From: Rapana venosa
Lineage: Eukaryota > Mollusca > Gastropoda > Neogastropoda > Muricidae
DNA: 64,000 bases
Reading direction: 5' to 3'
NCBI GenBank assembly: GCA_028751875.1
Contig: CM054135.1
Span: 5,047,163-5,111,162, forward strand
A program made the translations under genes and the position numbers. Of the stretch, positions 1 to 11,690 are shown one piece after another. Position 1 is the stretch's first letter. Every line of letters starts with the position of its first letter. Under the pieces are notes generated by a model. That model searched no databases. It was not told the origin of the DNA and saw only the letters and a program-made list of their open reading frames with translations.

Positions 1-60
1 GGCATCTTGTTTCTATCTCTGTCCAATTTTCCATCTTCAGTGAAGAGGCTGCCAAGGTAT

Positions 61-1546
61 TTAAATTCTTTGGTCTGTTTCAACTGGGTGCCGTTGATGT
101 TGTTTTTCCAGTTTTCCCTGGATTTCTGCTGACAGACATACTTCTGTTTTGGTGATACTGATCTTCATGTCATACCTCTCGCAGCTTGTGTTGAGTTGGT
201 CTGTGTGTTCTTGAAGAGCTGCTTTGTTCGGATTCATTAAGAACTGGTCGTCAGCAAATAATAGTTCAGTCAGGGCCTCAAGATCTGGGTTGGCTTCCTT
301 TGTAATCTGGTCCATGTAGATCACGAAGAGAAGGGGAGAGAGTACGCAGCCTTGCCTGACCCCTGATGTAACCGGGAACCAGTCGGATGTTCCACTGGCT
401 GTTCGGACTGCGCTCATACTGTTGGCATAGATTGCTCTGATGTTATCAAGCAACTGCCCCTTCACGTCGTACTGCTCCAGGATCTTCCAGAGCTTGTCTC
501 TGTTGACTCGGTCGAAAGCTTTCTCTTGATCAACGAATACTGTATGCAGGTCTTGGTTGTATTCGATGGCTCTTTCACACAGCTGTCGGAGTGCGAAAAT
601 GGCATCTGTGCACCCTCTTCCTTTCCGAAACCCAAACTGGGCATTGCTCAGTAGGTGTTCTGCTTTGGCTCTTGTGCGCTGTTCCAGAATCTTTGCATAC
701 ATTTTCCCTACATGGCTGAGAAGTGAAATGCCTCTGTAGGTGCTGCAGTCTCTCTTGCTGCCCTTCTTCTTCTAAATTGGCACCACTATTGCATTTTGCC
801 AATCCATTGGTACTTTCCTCTCTTCCCATGCTTTCTGGAAGATGGTGAGCCACTTAACTCCCGTTTCTCTGCATGCAAGGATGGCTTCAGTTGTTATGCC
901 GTCATCGCCTGCCGCTTTGCCCTTTGGGCTGGTCTTAATTGCTTTTCTTGTTTCAGCTTCAAGGATTTGGGGCTCTAACTGGTCTTTATAGCGAGGTGAG
1001 AACTGAGAGCTGGAGGCTTGTGCTCCAGATGGCTTTAAAAGATCTTTAAAATAATCTTTCCATCGTTTCAGAATGTCCTCTTCTTTGTGCAGTGCCTCTC
1101 CATTTGCATCATTTACTACTGTTGTTGGATTGAATGGCTCATCTCTTACTCTCATCGTCTTCACACTTTTGAAAAATTCTCTTGGGGAGTTCTTACAAAT
1201 TTCACTTAACTTCTCTCCATAAGTCGCCCAAGATTTTTTCTTTGGAGGCTTTCACAACACGTTTACTATGTCTTCTTGCGATGTTGTACTTGACGTAGTC
1301 CTCTTCTGTCTTGGTCTTGACCCAAGCTTTATATAGCTGCTTTTTATTCTTGATGGCTTCCTTCACCTCTTGGTTCCACCAAGCTGTAGCTTTCCTGTTT
1401 TTACCTCCACATTTCTTTGTCCCGCAAACTTCCCTTAAGGTGTTCAAGAGAGCTGGTTTGAAGGTGTCCCAGACTTGCTCCATGTTGAGAAGTGTATCAA
1501 TGGAGTCAAGTTTCACCTTGATAGCACTATGGATCTGTTCTTGCAC
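61..1546 (-). pseudogene. LINE reverse transcriptase region (copy A), frameshifted
   Basis: Three consecutive minus-strand frames cover a linker (1546-1202, ending in an RRHSKRVVKASKEK basic stretch), the RT N-terminal part (1164-772, with KGKAAGDDGITTEAI and WQNAIVVPI) and the RT palm (702-61). The palm shows AQFGFRKGRGCTDAIF, VFVDQEKAFDRVN, GVRQGCVLSPLLF and LLFADDQFLM; FADD is the catalytic Asp pair motif. The pieces lie in different frames with a stop near 770, so this is a decayed copy. Confidence 0.87.
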
Positions 1547-1561
1547 TTCTTTCTCTTCCAG

Positions 1562-2481
1562 TTATAAGAGGTTGATCTTTTCAGGCTGGTTCTTTCTAGC
1601 AGTTGTTATTTTCTTCTTCTGAGTACTGGAGGATAGAATGACAGGCCTGTGGTCAGTGTCAAGGTTGGCATTGGGGATGGCTTTTGAGTCTTTGATGGTG
1701 TAACGTGTTCTAGATCTTGCAAGTATAAAGTCGATTTGAGACGAGATGTTGAGGTCGTTCCACTTGTACCAGGTGTAAATTTGGGAGGCTCGGTGTTGGA
1801 AAAAGGTGTTGGTGATGATCAGATCATGCTCTGCACATAGTTCTAGCACGTGGTTCCCGTTGTAATTGCAAGGTGTTCTGTGGTCACTGTGGGGTCCAAG
1901 ATGTTTTGTCCACGGGTTTCTTCTCTCACCAACTCTGCTCTGCCGTTGAAATCACCCATGACATACAGGTCCTCTTTGTCAGGGGTGCTGTTGATGAGGT
2001 CGGAGAGCTCTTGATAGAATGAGTCTTTCTCCTCTTCTGAGTACGAATCGTTACACGGTGCATATGCTTGGATATAGTAGACGATTTTGTTAGACTTTCT
2101 TACACCGATTTTAATCAGTCTTTCTGATATGTGTTCTGCGCTCATGAGATTCTTTGCTATGTCTGGGTGTAGGATGAATCCCACACCATGCGTTGCTCTC
2201 TGGTCTTTCCTGACTCCACTCCAGATGAGAACAAAGTTTGAATGGATTTCTTTCGTTCCTTGTCCTTTCTTCCTAGTGTCTGAAATGCCCATGATGGAGA
2301 TCTTTCTTTTGGTCATGAATTCCACAATTTCTGGTTCCTTGTTTGTTAGGCCGCAGATGTTCCATGTTCCAATGTAGTCACTGTTCCTATCTCGATGTCC
2401 GTTTCCATTGCGAGGTCGTTTGCCGTTGGTATCCGTCCGTTTGTATCTCTTTTCAGTTTTCTTAGCAGTTGATAAATCCAC
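1562..2481 (-). pseudogene. LINE endonuclease domain (copy A), frameshifted
   Basis: Two overlapping frames together give an exonuclease-endonuclease-phosphatase fold domain. The first (2481-1843) shows IGTWNICGL, GISDTRKKGQG (metal-binding acidic residue region), YIQAYAPCND and MGDFNGRAEL. The second (1849-1562) continues with QIDFILA and TDHRPVIL, matching the catalytic SDH-type motif near the C terminus, with Thr in place of Ser. In an active element this domain nicks target DNA to prime reverse transcription. A frame change near 1845 separates the halves, so no intact product is expected. Confidence 0.85.
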
Positions 2482-2525
2482 TGTCGGCTTGCTAGGCCAG
2501 TCACAGCTTCACCAGAGCCCCGTTA

Positions 2526-3160
2526 GCCAGCTTGACCTGTTTCCGTTTCCCACGACGTGAACGAGGGGTTGGACTTTGGGAAACAATAATTCTGTCACCC
2601 TCTCTAATGCTGATTTTAGTGATTCTTTCTGAAACATGCTCCGTACTCACTAGGCTCTTTGCCATATCTGGGTGTATGATGAAACCTACACCAATGTGTT
2701 GCTCTCTGCTCTTTGCTCACTCCGCTCCAAACAAGAACGAAGTTTGAGTGTATTTCCGTTGTACCTGTTCCTTTCAGTCTAGTGTCAGTGATACCCAGGA
2801 TAGAGTCACGTCAAGTCAAGTCAAGTCAAAAACACTTTAATCATCCCATGAAGGGCAATTACGCTGGGTCATAAAGTCCACAATCTCAGGTTCTTTGTCA
2901 AACCACAGATGTTCCAAGTCCCTATCTTGTCACAATTCCTTACTCGTTGTCCATTTTTCTCGCCAAGCTGCTTACCGTTGAAATCAGTCCGTTTATATCT
3001 CCTTTTTCTTTCTTGAGCGGTTTATGAAATCCACTGCCGGCTTGCTAGGCCCATCGCAGCTTCACCAGAGCCCCGTTTGCAAGCATAGCTGTTACCGCCT
3101 CCCACGACGAGGACGAGGGGTTGGCCTTTAGGAGGCTTAGGAGGTGTCTACACAAAGCCA
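2526..3160 (-). mobile_element. Second partial copy of the same RTE-like LINE (5' leader and endonuclease N-terminus only)
   Basis: The stretch repeats the leader seen at about 2465-2560 (for example caccagagccccgtt at 2510 and again near 3065, followed by the same gcttgctaggcc block) and the first part of the endonuclease. It stops at about 2585, where copy A's own 5' leader begins, giving two same-orientation partial copies in a row. It is interrupted at about 2808-2868 by a short foreign tail. No open frame survives. Confidence 0.7.
2808..2868 (-). repeat. Short retroposon 3' tail with (TTGAC)n end inserted in the LINE fragment
   Basis: Alignment of the second LINE fragment with copy A shows about 60 extra bases here. 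On the minus strand they run into GTGTTTTTGACTTGACTTGAC, a simple pentamer repeat typical of LINE or SINE 3' ends. Only the tail is present. Confidence 0.5.
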
Positions 3161-3305
3161 GCAAATATGTAATTTCCTAACAATTACAAACTGTGTTTGA
3201 TGAAACATGTCCACAGGTATCTAGAAAAGGGTCAGAACTGTTTATCAGCTTTATAAAGCCTTAATGACCCTGTTTCCAGGGAAGCCTTTTCTCCTTGTAT
3301 TAAGA

Positions 3306-3655
3306 GGGATGGGATAGCCTAGTGGTTAGACCATTGCGCTCGCAATCTGACGACCCTGGTTCGATTCCCATTCAAGTGGATATTTTCTCCTGGAGTTAAC
3401 ATCAGTGCAGACTCCACTCTCCACAAAAGTCTTTCGGATGAGACTATAAACCAAGGCCCCGTGTGCAAACGCACGCAGGACATCTTGCGCACACGTTAAA
3501 TCCTGTTCCGCTTTGCGTAAGAGTAGGCGATTGTGTGCCGGTGGGAACAGATGCCAGAATTTACAAATCTGCATACACATGGGGACTGGATGTAAAAAAG
3601 CACATAAGTGCTTATTCCATTGTCCTCGATATAAAAGAATAACATTTTAAAAAAA
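3306..3655 (+). mobile_element. tRNA-derived SINE, family 1 (full-length copy)
   Basis: The head carries a pol III A-box-like block (gatagcctagtggttaga) and a B-box-like block (ggttcgattccc), set as in a tRNA. A central domain follows (gatgagactataaacc, then gccccgtgtgc) and a 3' tail (gactggatgtaaaaaagcac ... tattccattgtcctcgatataaaag). The same composite recurs at 37876-38222 and, interrupted, at 16881-17732. It is a SINE rather than a working tRNA gene because the cloverleaf is imperfect and the body continues another 270 bases. Confidence 0.85.
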
Positions 3656-4774
3656 ATTCTTGAAATGACAGGCAACACATGCTTCAAAATATGGGAGCCA
3701 CAGTGCACGCTTTGCTAGTTCCATTACAGCTGCCAGTCATGGTACATCTCTTGCATCTATCATGAAGGCTGCAGGTTGGAGTAGTTAGAAAACCTTTTGT
3801 ACATATTAAAACAAACATGTTACCCCAAACTTTGGACAGTCAGTTTTGGACACCTACCATACAAAACAATAATGTGTGAAATCTGAATTTTTTTCTGCTG
3901 TAAATAGTAAGTCTTCATTGAGAAATGCTTTGTCAATTTGTTGCAGACCTGTTTTTTATGGACGAGGTATATTGGATGAGTCTTGTATGTCCACAAGGTT
4001 CTCTAACGTCTTGCGTGATTTCTCTGTATGAGAAATAAATAAAGCTCTTCACAATGATTTGAGACAATCCTGATGAGCATACCCTCCCTATTGTAAGCCT
4101 AGTAGACCCAAACACTAAATACTGACTTGCTTGGTGATTGCTCCACTGCTGCACCCAATGCAATTTCCTCTTCTCTTCAATAGATTAAAAATAATCGTAA
4201 CTAAAAGTCCATCTTCCTAGCATAAGCTTAGCACTAAAGATCTAAATAACTGTGAAAGCTTCTACTACTTATTTCTTTTTAATTCAATGAATAATTATCA
4301 TGGAACATCAAGTTTGAGTGAAATAGTTATCAAAGTTGAGATATTCAATAACCCACGAGACTGAGGTTTGAGCCAGTCCCTACTTTATTACTACTACCAC
4401 CTCTAATTCTTGATAAACTCATGATAATGAATACTCTGAAGCCAAAAGGACTTTTGTAGCTCACAATAGGTTAATTACTGTAGTCTTCCACTACACACTC
4501 ACCGACACATAGTGACACAAGTAGCTGGGAGCATGCTCAATAAAATATCATACAAGCACTTCATTATGACACAGAGAAAATTATGGGGGCTACAAGTCAT
4601 AAATATAAACAGTAAACAGTAACACATTTACCACAGAAAAATACTACAACACAGTATCTGAACATTAGCATACACACATCACAAGATAAAAAGCACCCAA
4701 ACATCAGTAATACTTAAGCCAGTCATAAGCACACCAGTGTAAAATCAAAAAGACAGTGGGCGTCTGCACGCACG

Positions 4775-4844
<70 letters not shown>

Positions 4845-5139
4845 TGGCACATTCTCACACACATGTAGGCATTTTCATGACAATCCAATTTGTTGTAACT
4901 AGTGTGATAAGAAAAATATCAATCAATTTAATACTGTATTCTATTGAAAAAAATCTAACATAGTTTGATATGAAAAAAGTAGGTTACTTTATATTATTCT
5001 AAACTGATTTCAATATTTCTTAAGCTTCAAATGTCCTATTCCTTTTCCATCTGAGTTCTGTATCTTACTTGCTCCACCTCATTTGAAGCTGTATCTAATA
5101 ACTGTATGCACACAGAAGTAGATGTATTAGAAAAAAAAG
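3656..5139. other. Intergenic sequence without recognisable genes
   Basis: AT-rich single-copy-looking sequence downstream of the SINE, holding one long (CA)n tract. No coding signature, RNA gene or repeat family was recognised. Confidence 0.5.
4766..4842 (+). repeat. (CA)n microsatellite
   Basis: About 75 bases of CA dinucleotides, preceded by a short (GCAC)n run. Confidence 0.95.
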
Positions 5140-6242
5140 AGCATGCACAAAACAGAGAGATTACAGAAGAAGACAAAAATGCAGCTATACATAAATTGAA
5201 GTCTTGTAAGGCACGTGGGTTGCTGAAATTACTGCAGAAGTGCTAACATGGAACTAATGAAGCTAGACAGTTCATATTCAAGCATTTAAAAAGCTATTTT
5301 CAACAAAGGTATATATCCACAGATTTGGTGTAAAGCCCTTATTATTCCAATTTATAAAAAATGGGATCCAGAGCTAGTAGACAATGACAGGGGAGTATTA
5401 TTACTATCTTATCTAAATGCTGTACTTCTATATTAAACACTAGATTGTATCCATGGTTAGAAAACAATCACTTGATCTGTGAAAACCAAGCAGGTTTTAT
5501 AAAAAGATATTATATGGTAGACCATATTTTCAATGTATATTGTATTGTCCAAAAGTGTATGTCTAAGAAAGGGAAAAAATAAAATGTATGTTGCTTTTGT
5601 TGACTTCAAAAAAGCCTTTGACTTGGTAAAACATGACACACTTTTGAGCTGTATTAAATGTCAGGGGGTAAAAGGAACATTCCTTGCTTCATTATCAGCC
5701 TTTTATAACTCATTGCTATTGTGTATTTGAATAAACAGCCAATCATCAGAGTTTTTTGCATGCCCAAAAGGAGCCAGGCAGGGTTGTGTTCTAAGTCCTA
5801 CATTGTTCTTTATTTGCATTAACCAGCTAGCTAATGATATTCATTAAAAAAGAAGACACAGAGTCCAGTTATTACCAAATATTATGGGTATCTTTAATCT
5901 GATGTTTGCAAATGCTGCTGCACTATTTTCTACAACCCCTGGAGGTTTGCAACATCAATTGAATATATCAAAAGACTGCTTTAATTATTCATAATTGAGT
6001 GTTAACATCAATTAAACTAAGGTGATGGTATTTAGGAAAGGGGGATTTCTTTCAAGACAGGAACGATGGTATTATAATGGTATTAGGTTAGAAGCTGTGA
6101 ATCAGTATTCCAATTTAAGGTTCAGTTTTACAACATAGATTATTTGTACATTGGGAACAGAACATATAGCCACTAAGGGAAGGAAGGCAGTAGTTCAGTT
6201 AAACAAAGTCTTTCATAGGTATAAAGAGATGGACGTTCATAA

Positions 6243-6293
<51 letters not shown>

Positions 6294-6310
6294 CTCTCTC
6301 CCTCTCTCTC

Positions 6311-6345
<35 letters not shown>

Positions 6346-7060
6346 ATTTTCGATACTAATATTCAGCCAATGTTATTGTGTTCATTAGAAATGTGGGTCA
6401 CAAACATACTGGAACATATCAAGAAAATTCATTTGATGGCATGTAAAAGAGTTTTAAGAGTACCGGTAAGAACACCCAATAAGATGGTATATAGTGACTT
6501 AGGTAAATATCCACTTTATGACAGCTCATGAACAAGTACCATCAGATACTGGTTAAAACTATCGCAATTGGACCAAAAAAGAATATCATATAATGCTTAT
6601 TGCATGCAGTTAGAGTTAGATAGAAGTAAATATTGCTGGATTTAAAAAAAAAAAGAGAAATTTTGTACGAAACAGGTTTTAACATTGTTTGGATGCAACA
6701 AGGTGGTGGGGATGTAAAAGCTTTCCTAGGATGTTTAAAAAAGATTAGTAGATATGTTTATTCAAGAATGGGATGGGCCAGTAAGAGGTAAAGAAATATA
6801 TGACAGTTATAGATCATGTAATTGTATTTTTGAAAAAGAGCAGTATATAACCTATTGATATCTAGTGCTTTTGAGTAACAATTACACAAGCAGGATTAAA
6901 CCTTTTACCCCTAAATAGTAATGTATATAGATAAAGCAAGAATGTTCGAGAAAAATGTTACTTTTTGTAAAACAAAAAAATGAAAAGGAAGCCCATTTTC
7001 TCTTGGAATGTCGCATATACACAGACTCGAGAGGTGAGCATGAGGTAGATTGTGTTGTGG
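5140..7060 (+). mobile_element. Degenerate non-LTR retrotransposon (RT and C-terminal region)
   Basis: Plus-strand reading in shifting frames gives successive RT landmarks: ENNHLICENQAGFIK (about 5460), MYVAFVDFKKAFDLVKHDT (about 5585), KGARQGCVLSPTLFF (about 5766), then a metal-site region in which the expected FADD reads FANA (about 5905), TKVMVFRKGGF (about 6020) and, after the CT microsatellite, ACKRVLRVPVRTPNKMVY (about 6440). A cysteine-rich end (FCKTKK, then FLLECR) is traceable near 6960-7015. Multiple stops show it is long dead. It differs from the RTE-like and RNase H LINEs elsewhere in the window; the clade is unresolved. Confidence 0.8.
6246..6342 (+). repeat. (CT)n microsatellite inside the LINE
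   Basis: Nearly 100 bases of CT with a few interruptions, splitting the LINE reading frame between its RT and C-terminal parts. Confidence 0.95.
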
Positions 7061-8144
7061 TCTGATGTACCAAGGGATGGGAGATCAGCAGGCTCAAATG
7101 CATCTGACATATTTCCAAAACATTTGTGTAAAATTCGAATTTGGCGAGTAAAACAAGTGATATATGTTTAAAAGCAGGTAAAGCATGTTTTAAATATCAG
7201 TGGTTAAAATCACCCAGCACAAAACACAGGGAATCAGGAGCTTTCAGCTGCAGTAAGTGCACTGTGTTGGCGATGTCCAAGGCCCTAGTAAAGCACAGGA
7301 ATAGGGTGGAACATAACATACTGTCACAAACATTTGTCCAAACTCTCTTGGCAAATATTTTGGACATTGGGACACTGACAACCACTCTGCACTACACACT
7401 TGCCTTCTCACCTTCATATTAGGTTTTACACACCAACTTTCATTCATGTACCGGCACACACCACCCCCTTGTTTTTAAAAAAAATTGTAATTTTTTTTTT
7501 ACTCTATTCTTTCTCTCTGTCTATTAAACATGACACGCAAAAACCACTCAAAGACACACTCTCATCACTTATAAAATAACATTACCCATTGTCAGTAAAA
7601 CAAAGTAAACATGAATTCTTATATTGAGATAAAAATTGCATGTTTCCTTGTTCTTCAAAGTTAAGATTGTTTCCATTAGGGCTTAGTATTCACACATTTT
7701 ATAAAATGACAGTGGTTAAAGAAAGTTAGAACTTAAAATGTCTCAATCGTCCTCTGACTTCTCATCTGTGGCCCCTTTTTGTCAATACATGGGTTCAGGA
7801 GTCAAGTCCTGGCCTTGTTGCAGTCACATGGTAACTCCAGTGGAACATAACATAAATGGTAATCAGAGCTAAAGGCAGATTTTATTTCTAAAAAATTATC
7901 CCTGAAAAAAACAAAACGTAAAGTGCCCGTGCCTGCATCAACAAAGTCGTTGTTTTAAAAAAAAAATGCATGTACACATTCAATATTCCACATTCTTATA
8001 TACAACCACCACCCTACAAAAAGTTTACACAGATCCATCACAAATATTGCTCATGCTTCCTCTATCAAATAAAACACTACCACAGTCAAAAAACATTCTT
8101 TCCACAAAAACACAAGAATAATCATGAACCTGGCAGTCCTGCAG
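7061..8144. other. Intergenic sequence, no recognised content
   Basis: AT-rich with short poly-A and poly-T runs. Short open frames near 7141-7459 overlap on both strands and show no family motif or codon signature. Confidence 0.45.
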
Positions 8145-8880
8145 CTCACCTCTTGCTTAATTACTCTCACCTTGTTGCACAATGCCTACTCTCATCTGGA
8201 AAAACAGGCGTTTTCATTTCATATTCTTTATTGACTTTTCCTCTGCCTTTAATACTATCCAGCACCATTTCATAGCACTCACATTATTTCACTGAATGTC
8301 TGTCCTTTGCTCAATTTTGGGTATGAATTTTCCGGTGAATCGAAACCCCTGTGGCCTGTTTTTAAAAAGAAATATTAGCTGAAAAGTTAATATCCACTTG
8401 GTCTCCTCAAGGCACTGTTCTGAAATCCTATCCTTTTTACTCTGTATACAAATGACTGCCAATACAATTTTGATAAATAAGAAATGCCATTCTTGTATCT
8501 TTTTTCTTCAAAAGTTCAGAAGTCCTCGGGTAGATGTTTAAGTTTTGCAAAACTCCCATACTAGTTTATTTAGCTTCAATTTCATTTTCTTGATATGCTG
8601 GTATAAAATGTAAATTTGTCAAAAACAAAAATGTACTAAACAGATTTGTAACACGCTGTGGCAAAATTGTGGTTATGCACAAATATACCTAAGAAATCTG
8701 TATAAATGTTGTGCACAGTCAGAGAAAAAGAAATCGTGAGTAATGATATGCTGTGCTTGCAAATATTTTGAACGTTTCCCATCTGAAAAGCACTATCTTC
8801 TCTTCAAGTGTCCGGTCTGGTCCTGCAGACATCGACGATCAGGGCTCCTCCATTCTTCCCTGTTCTCGGTCCCTCTCATG
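8145..8880 (+). mobile_element. Decayed CR1/Rex1-like LINE fragment
   Basis: In shifting plus frames it reads FIFFIDFSSAFNTIQHHF (about 8215), then a remnant of the SPQG-x-VLSP motif (about 8400), KKCHSCIFFLQ (about 8480), FLICWYKM (about 8590) and a cysteine-containing end near 8740-8830. The order RT A-motif, GSPQG motif, K-C-x-x-x-x-x-FL motif matches CR1/Rex1-type RTs. The block around 8480 is clearly related to 48895-48930, so at least two fragments of this family lie in the window. Confidence 0.65.
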
Positions 8881-8884
8881 ACCC

Positions 8885-9110
8885 ATTGTTGGTGCCCTCT
8901 TTATTCGTTGCGAATTTGTTTAAGCTGTCTGTGAATTTTGTGCCTGTCTTCCTCCTCTTGTTTCCACAGATTTTTGCACCCCAACAGTTTCTCTAGTCCG
9001 TCAGCCCTGATTATATGGCCGAAAAATTTGAGCTGTCTTTCTTGATGGTGTTGAGAAGGGATCTCTTGTACCCAGCCATTTTCCATTACTTCTGCATTTG
9101 TTTTTCTTTT
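8885..9110 (-). mobile_element. LINE C-terminal fragment
   Basis: The minus frame 9086-8901 carries RQLKFFGHIIRADGLEKLL, the basic 'LKWFGHxxR' block found downstream of the RT in RTE-like elements (compare [13 protein letters not shown] at about 29165 and LKWFGHTTRH at about 51300). Only this 3' piece remains. Confidence 0.6.
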
Positions 9111-9538
9111 TGTTCCATGAGACTTTTAATGATTCTCGGATGAACCACATTTTCCACTAGAGAGTACCCAAACTCAAAACGCTTAAGAAAGTAAAAACAG
9201 CTGTTTCTAATGATGAGCAAGGATTTAACAATTAACAACAAGCAGGACTTATTGGACAAGAGAGAGAGAGAGAGGAGAGGAGAAGAGAGAGAGAGAGAGA
9301 GAAGGAGAGAGAGAGGGGAGGAGAGTGCGTGTGTTTTATTTCAAGATTATATCCAATATATATTCCCAAACAGTACACGATCACCATCAACACTCATTTT
9401 TGCTTATTTTACTCGTTTACAAATTATATGTCGTGATAATGAAATAAACTCAATACCCATACATTCACCACAAATAAAACAAGAAACAAAACAAAAGAAG
9501 AAATCTAAACCTATACAATCATTGAGGGATAGAATAGA

Positions 9539-9584
<46 letters not shown>

Positions 9585-9783
9585 CAGGGATGTACTAATA
9601 TATATCATACTCACATAGCACACCATCAACACCAACACTTTAATTATATTCATACAAATTGAATGTCATGATAATAAAATAAGTGCAATACCCATACACA
9701 CACACAATAAAGAGGGGCGAAAATCCAATAAGTCATAAAAGAAACTCATCACATTGTAAGTAAGAGAGACAAATTCTTTTTTT

Positions 9784-9842
9784 CCAGATTTAAAGATAAG
9801 TACTCATGTGCTTTTTTTTACACCAAGTCCCGCCCGTTTGGG
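9784..9842 (-). repeat. Family 1 SINE/LINE tail, solitary
   Basis: Reverse complement matches the family 1 tail (GACTxGxTGTAAAAAAAGCACATGAGTxCTTAT...), with a degraded end. Upstream SINE domains are absent, so this could be the 3' end of the partner LINE instead. Confidence 0.55.
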
Positions 9843-11082
9843 TCACATATTAATAATGAACACAGTACTCATACTTTCAAACAGTAGAAGCAAAGGGAAA
9901 AAACTTTTAAAAAAAGATAAAAAAGAGAAAAAGAAAGAAAGAAACAAACAACCCCAGACAAACAAAAAACCCAAATTTAAACCCAGAACCCCCGCCCCCC
10001 CCCCCCAAAAAAAAAAAAAAAAAAAAAAAAGAACCACCCCCAAACAAGCAACCCAAAAAAAAAAAAAAAAAAACAACAACAAAAAAACAAATGAGAAAAA
10101 AAAAACTACAAAAAACCCCAAAAACCGCCCCCCCCCCCCCCACACCCCACATACACCCAAAAAAAAACAAACAAAAAACCCAAACAAATCAACAACAAAA
10201 AAAAAAAAAAATACAGCAATAACAACAAAGAGAGGAGAGAGGAGAGAGAGAGAAAAGAGAGAGAGAGGGGAGAAGAGAGAGAGGAGAAGCCAAACTTAAA
10301 AAAATAAATTTAACACCTTTAATTGTAGAATAGTTCACATAGTTTTACAAAAATAAGATATTGAAAAAGGACATTTACTAGATCCAAGTACAGTCAACAA
10401 GCCCCCAAAAAAAATTTTAAAATAGAAAATAGAATATGTTTTTAGAATCACAACTATAAGGGGGAGAGGGAGAGGAGGAGGAGAGAAGGGAGGAGAGAGA
10501 AGGAGAAGGAAGGAGAAAACCCAGATTAACATTTTTTCCCTTTTTTTCCCAAAAATAAAAAAAGAAAAATCAATAAAAATTTATAAAAAATTTTATATCT
10601 TTTAGAGAAAAGGGCAATCAAAATGGTTTCTAAAAAAAAAAGAAAATTTATACGGAAAGGTTTTGGTTTTTGGTTTTGGCTCAAACCAGGACGTTTAAAA
10701 ACACCCTTTTTCTTACGCCTTTTCGTGAAAGCTAATTGGCATGGCAGGGCTGGGCATTACACTTGAAAAAAGTACAAATTTTAATGAAAATGATCAACCC
10801 TCACATTTCCCTTTATATTTAACAAGAAAAGGGAAGCTTTGAAAAGAATATTAACAAAATTTAGATTTTTATCCAGAATTGAAGCGCATATTTCTATTAG
10901 ACTTAAACGAGAGAGCTTTGATTTTTCCTTTTTGTAAAGTTTTTTTTGAAGCGAAATCCTTTTCTATTTACTTTTTTTCACAAATTTCTGGGAGGAAGGA
11001 GAGAGAGAGAGGGGAAAAGGAGAGGGGAGGAAAGAAGAAGAGAAGAAGAGAGAAGAGAGAGAAGAGAGGAGATGACAATGAA

Positions 11083-11172
11083 AAATTCTTTTATTTCGAG
11101 GATAATGAATAAGCACTCATGTGCTTTTTTACATCCAGTCCCCGCCCGTAGGGATACATCTTAATAATAAAC
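11083..11172 (-). repeat. Family 1 SINE/LINE tail, solitary
   Basis: Minus strand reads GGGCGGGGACTGGATGTAAA, then AAGCACATGAGTGCTTATTC and ATTATCCTCGAAATAAAAGA with a (TTGTCA)-like end. It is preceded by ATCCCTAC rather than the SINE central domain. The same non-SINE junction occurs at 34085-34195, consistent with a LINE 3' UTR. Confidence 0.65.
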
Positions 11173-11186
11173 CAACACTAATATTT

Positions 11187-11249
<63 letters not shown>

Positions 11250-11354
11250 GTGTGTGTGTGTGTGTGTGGTGTGTGTGGTTTCAGAGATGATACTAAATAT
11301 ATAATTCTCAAAACAGTACACGATCACCTTTAACACTTATTTTGATTACTCATA

Positions 11355-11427
<73 letters not shown>

Positions 11428-11605
11428 GGAGAGAGAGAGAGAGTTGCAGGGCACAGAAGATAAGAAGAGTGCATGTACTGTCCTTTGATTGTATACATTT
11501 TGTTTTTTCTTTAAAAAAAATGTCTTAATGTACTATATTGTACATTTTATTGTATAACATGTCATGATAACCAGGTTTATGTGTGTATGTCTGCGCGCAC
11601 TCGCA

Positions 11606-11607
11606 GG

Positions 11608-11657
<50 letters not shown>

Positions 11658-11690
11658 TGTGCGTGGTACGCGCGCGCGCGTAGGCTGGCG
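11606..11690 (+). repeat. (GT)n microsatellite with CG-alternating end
   Basis: About 50 bases of GT, then ggtgtgcgtggtacgcgcgcgcgcg, an alternating purine-pyrimidine run. Confidence 0.9.

Larger units (their letters stand above)
1..2525 (-). mobile_element. RTE-like non-LTR retrotransposon, copy A (3' end lies outside the window)
   Basis: Read on the minus strand, the order is a short leader, an apurinic-type endonuclease (about 2481 to 1562), a linker (1546-1202) and a reverse transcriptase (1164 to 61), which is the usual LINE order. Reading shifts frame several times, so the copy is dead. The window opens inside the region after the RT, so the 3' tail is not visible. A second 5' fragment of the same family abuts it at about 2526. 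Assignment to an RTE-like clade rests on the N-terminal endonuclease start (IGTWNICGL), the GVRQGCVLSP and FADD RT motifs and the absence of an RNase H; the exact clade is not settled. Confidence 0.85.
9230..11450 (+). repeat. Purine-rich low-complexity block with several (GA)n and poly-A tracts
   Basis: GA-rich tracts lie at about 9258-9325, 10213-10290, 10440-10515, 10995-11075, 11192-11250 and 11357-11445. There are A-rich homopolymers at about 9895-10215 and a (GT)n tract at 9541-9582. Open frames crossing this region are repeats in translation (Lys/Pro/Thr-rich, or Phe/Gly-rich on the other strand) and are not genes. Broken homopolymers suggest poor consensus quality. Confidence 0.85.

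Noticed and set aside
3306..3380. tRNA gene
   Set aside because: A- and B-box-like blocks are present, but the cloverleaf is imperfect, the unit continues into a SINE body and tail, and several copies exist; the same applies to 17660-17732, 23900-23970, 37876-37950 and 45370-45440.
4766..4842. CRISPR-like or other array
   Set aside because: Plain dinucleotide repeat without spacers; no array of spaced direct repeats was found anywhere in the window.
9808..10299. Long open frames (Lys/Pro/Thr-rich on plus, Phe/Gly-rich on minus)
   Set aside because: They translate A-rich and C-rich homopolymers; there is no domain, and both strands are equally open.
11121..11333. Arg/Glu-rich open frame
   Set aside because: Translation of (GA)n and (GT)n tracts.
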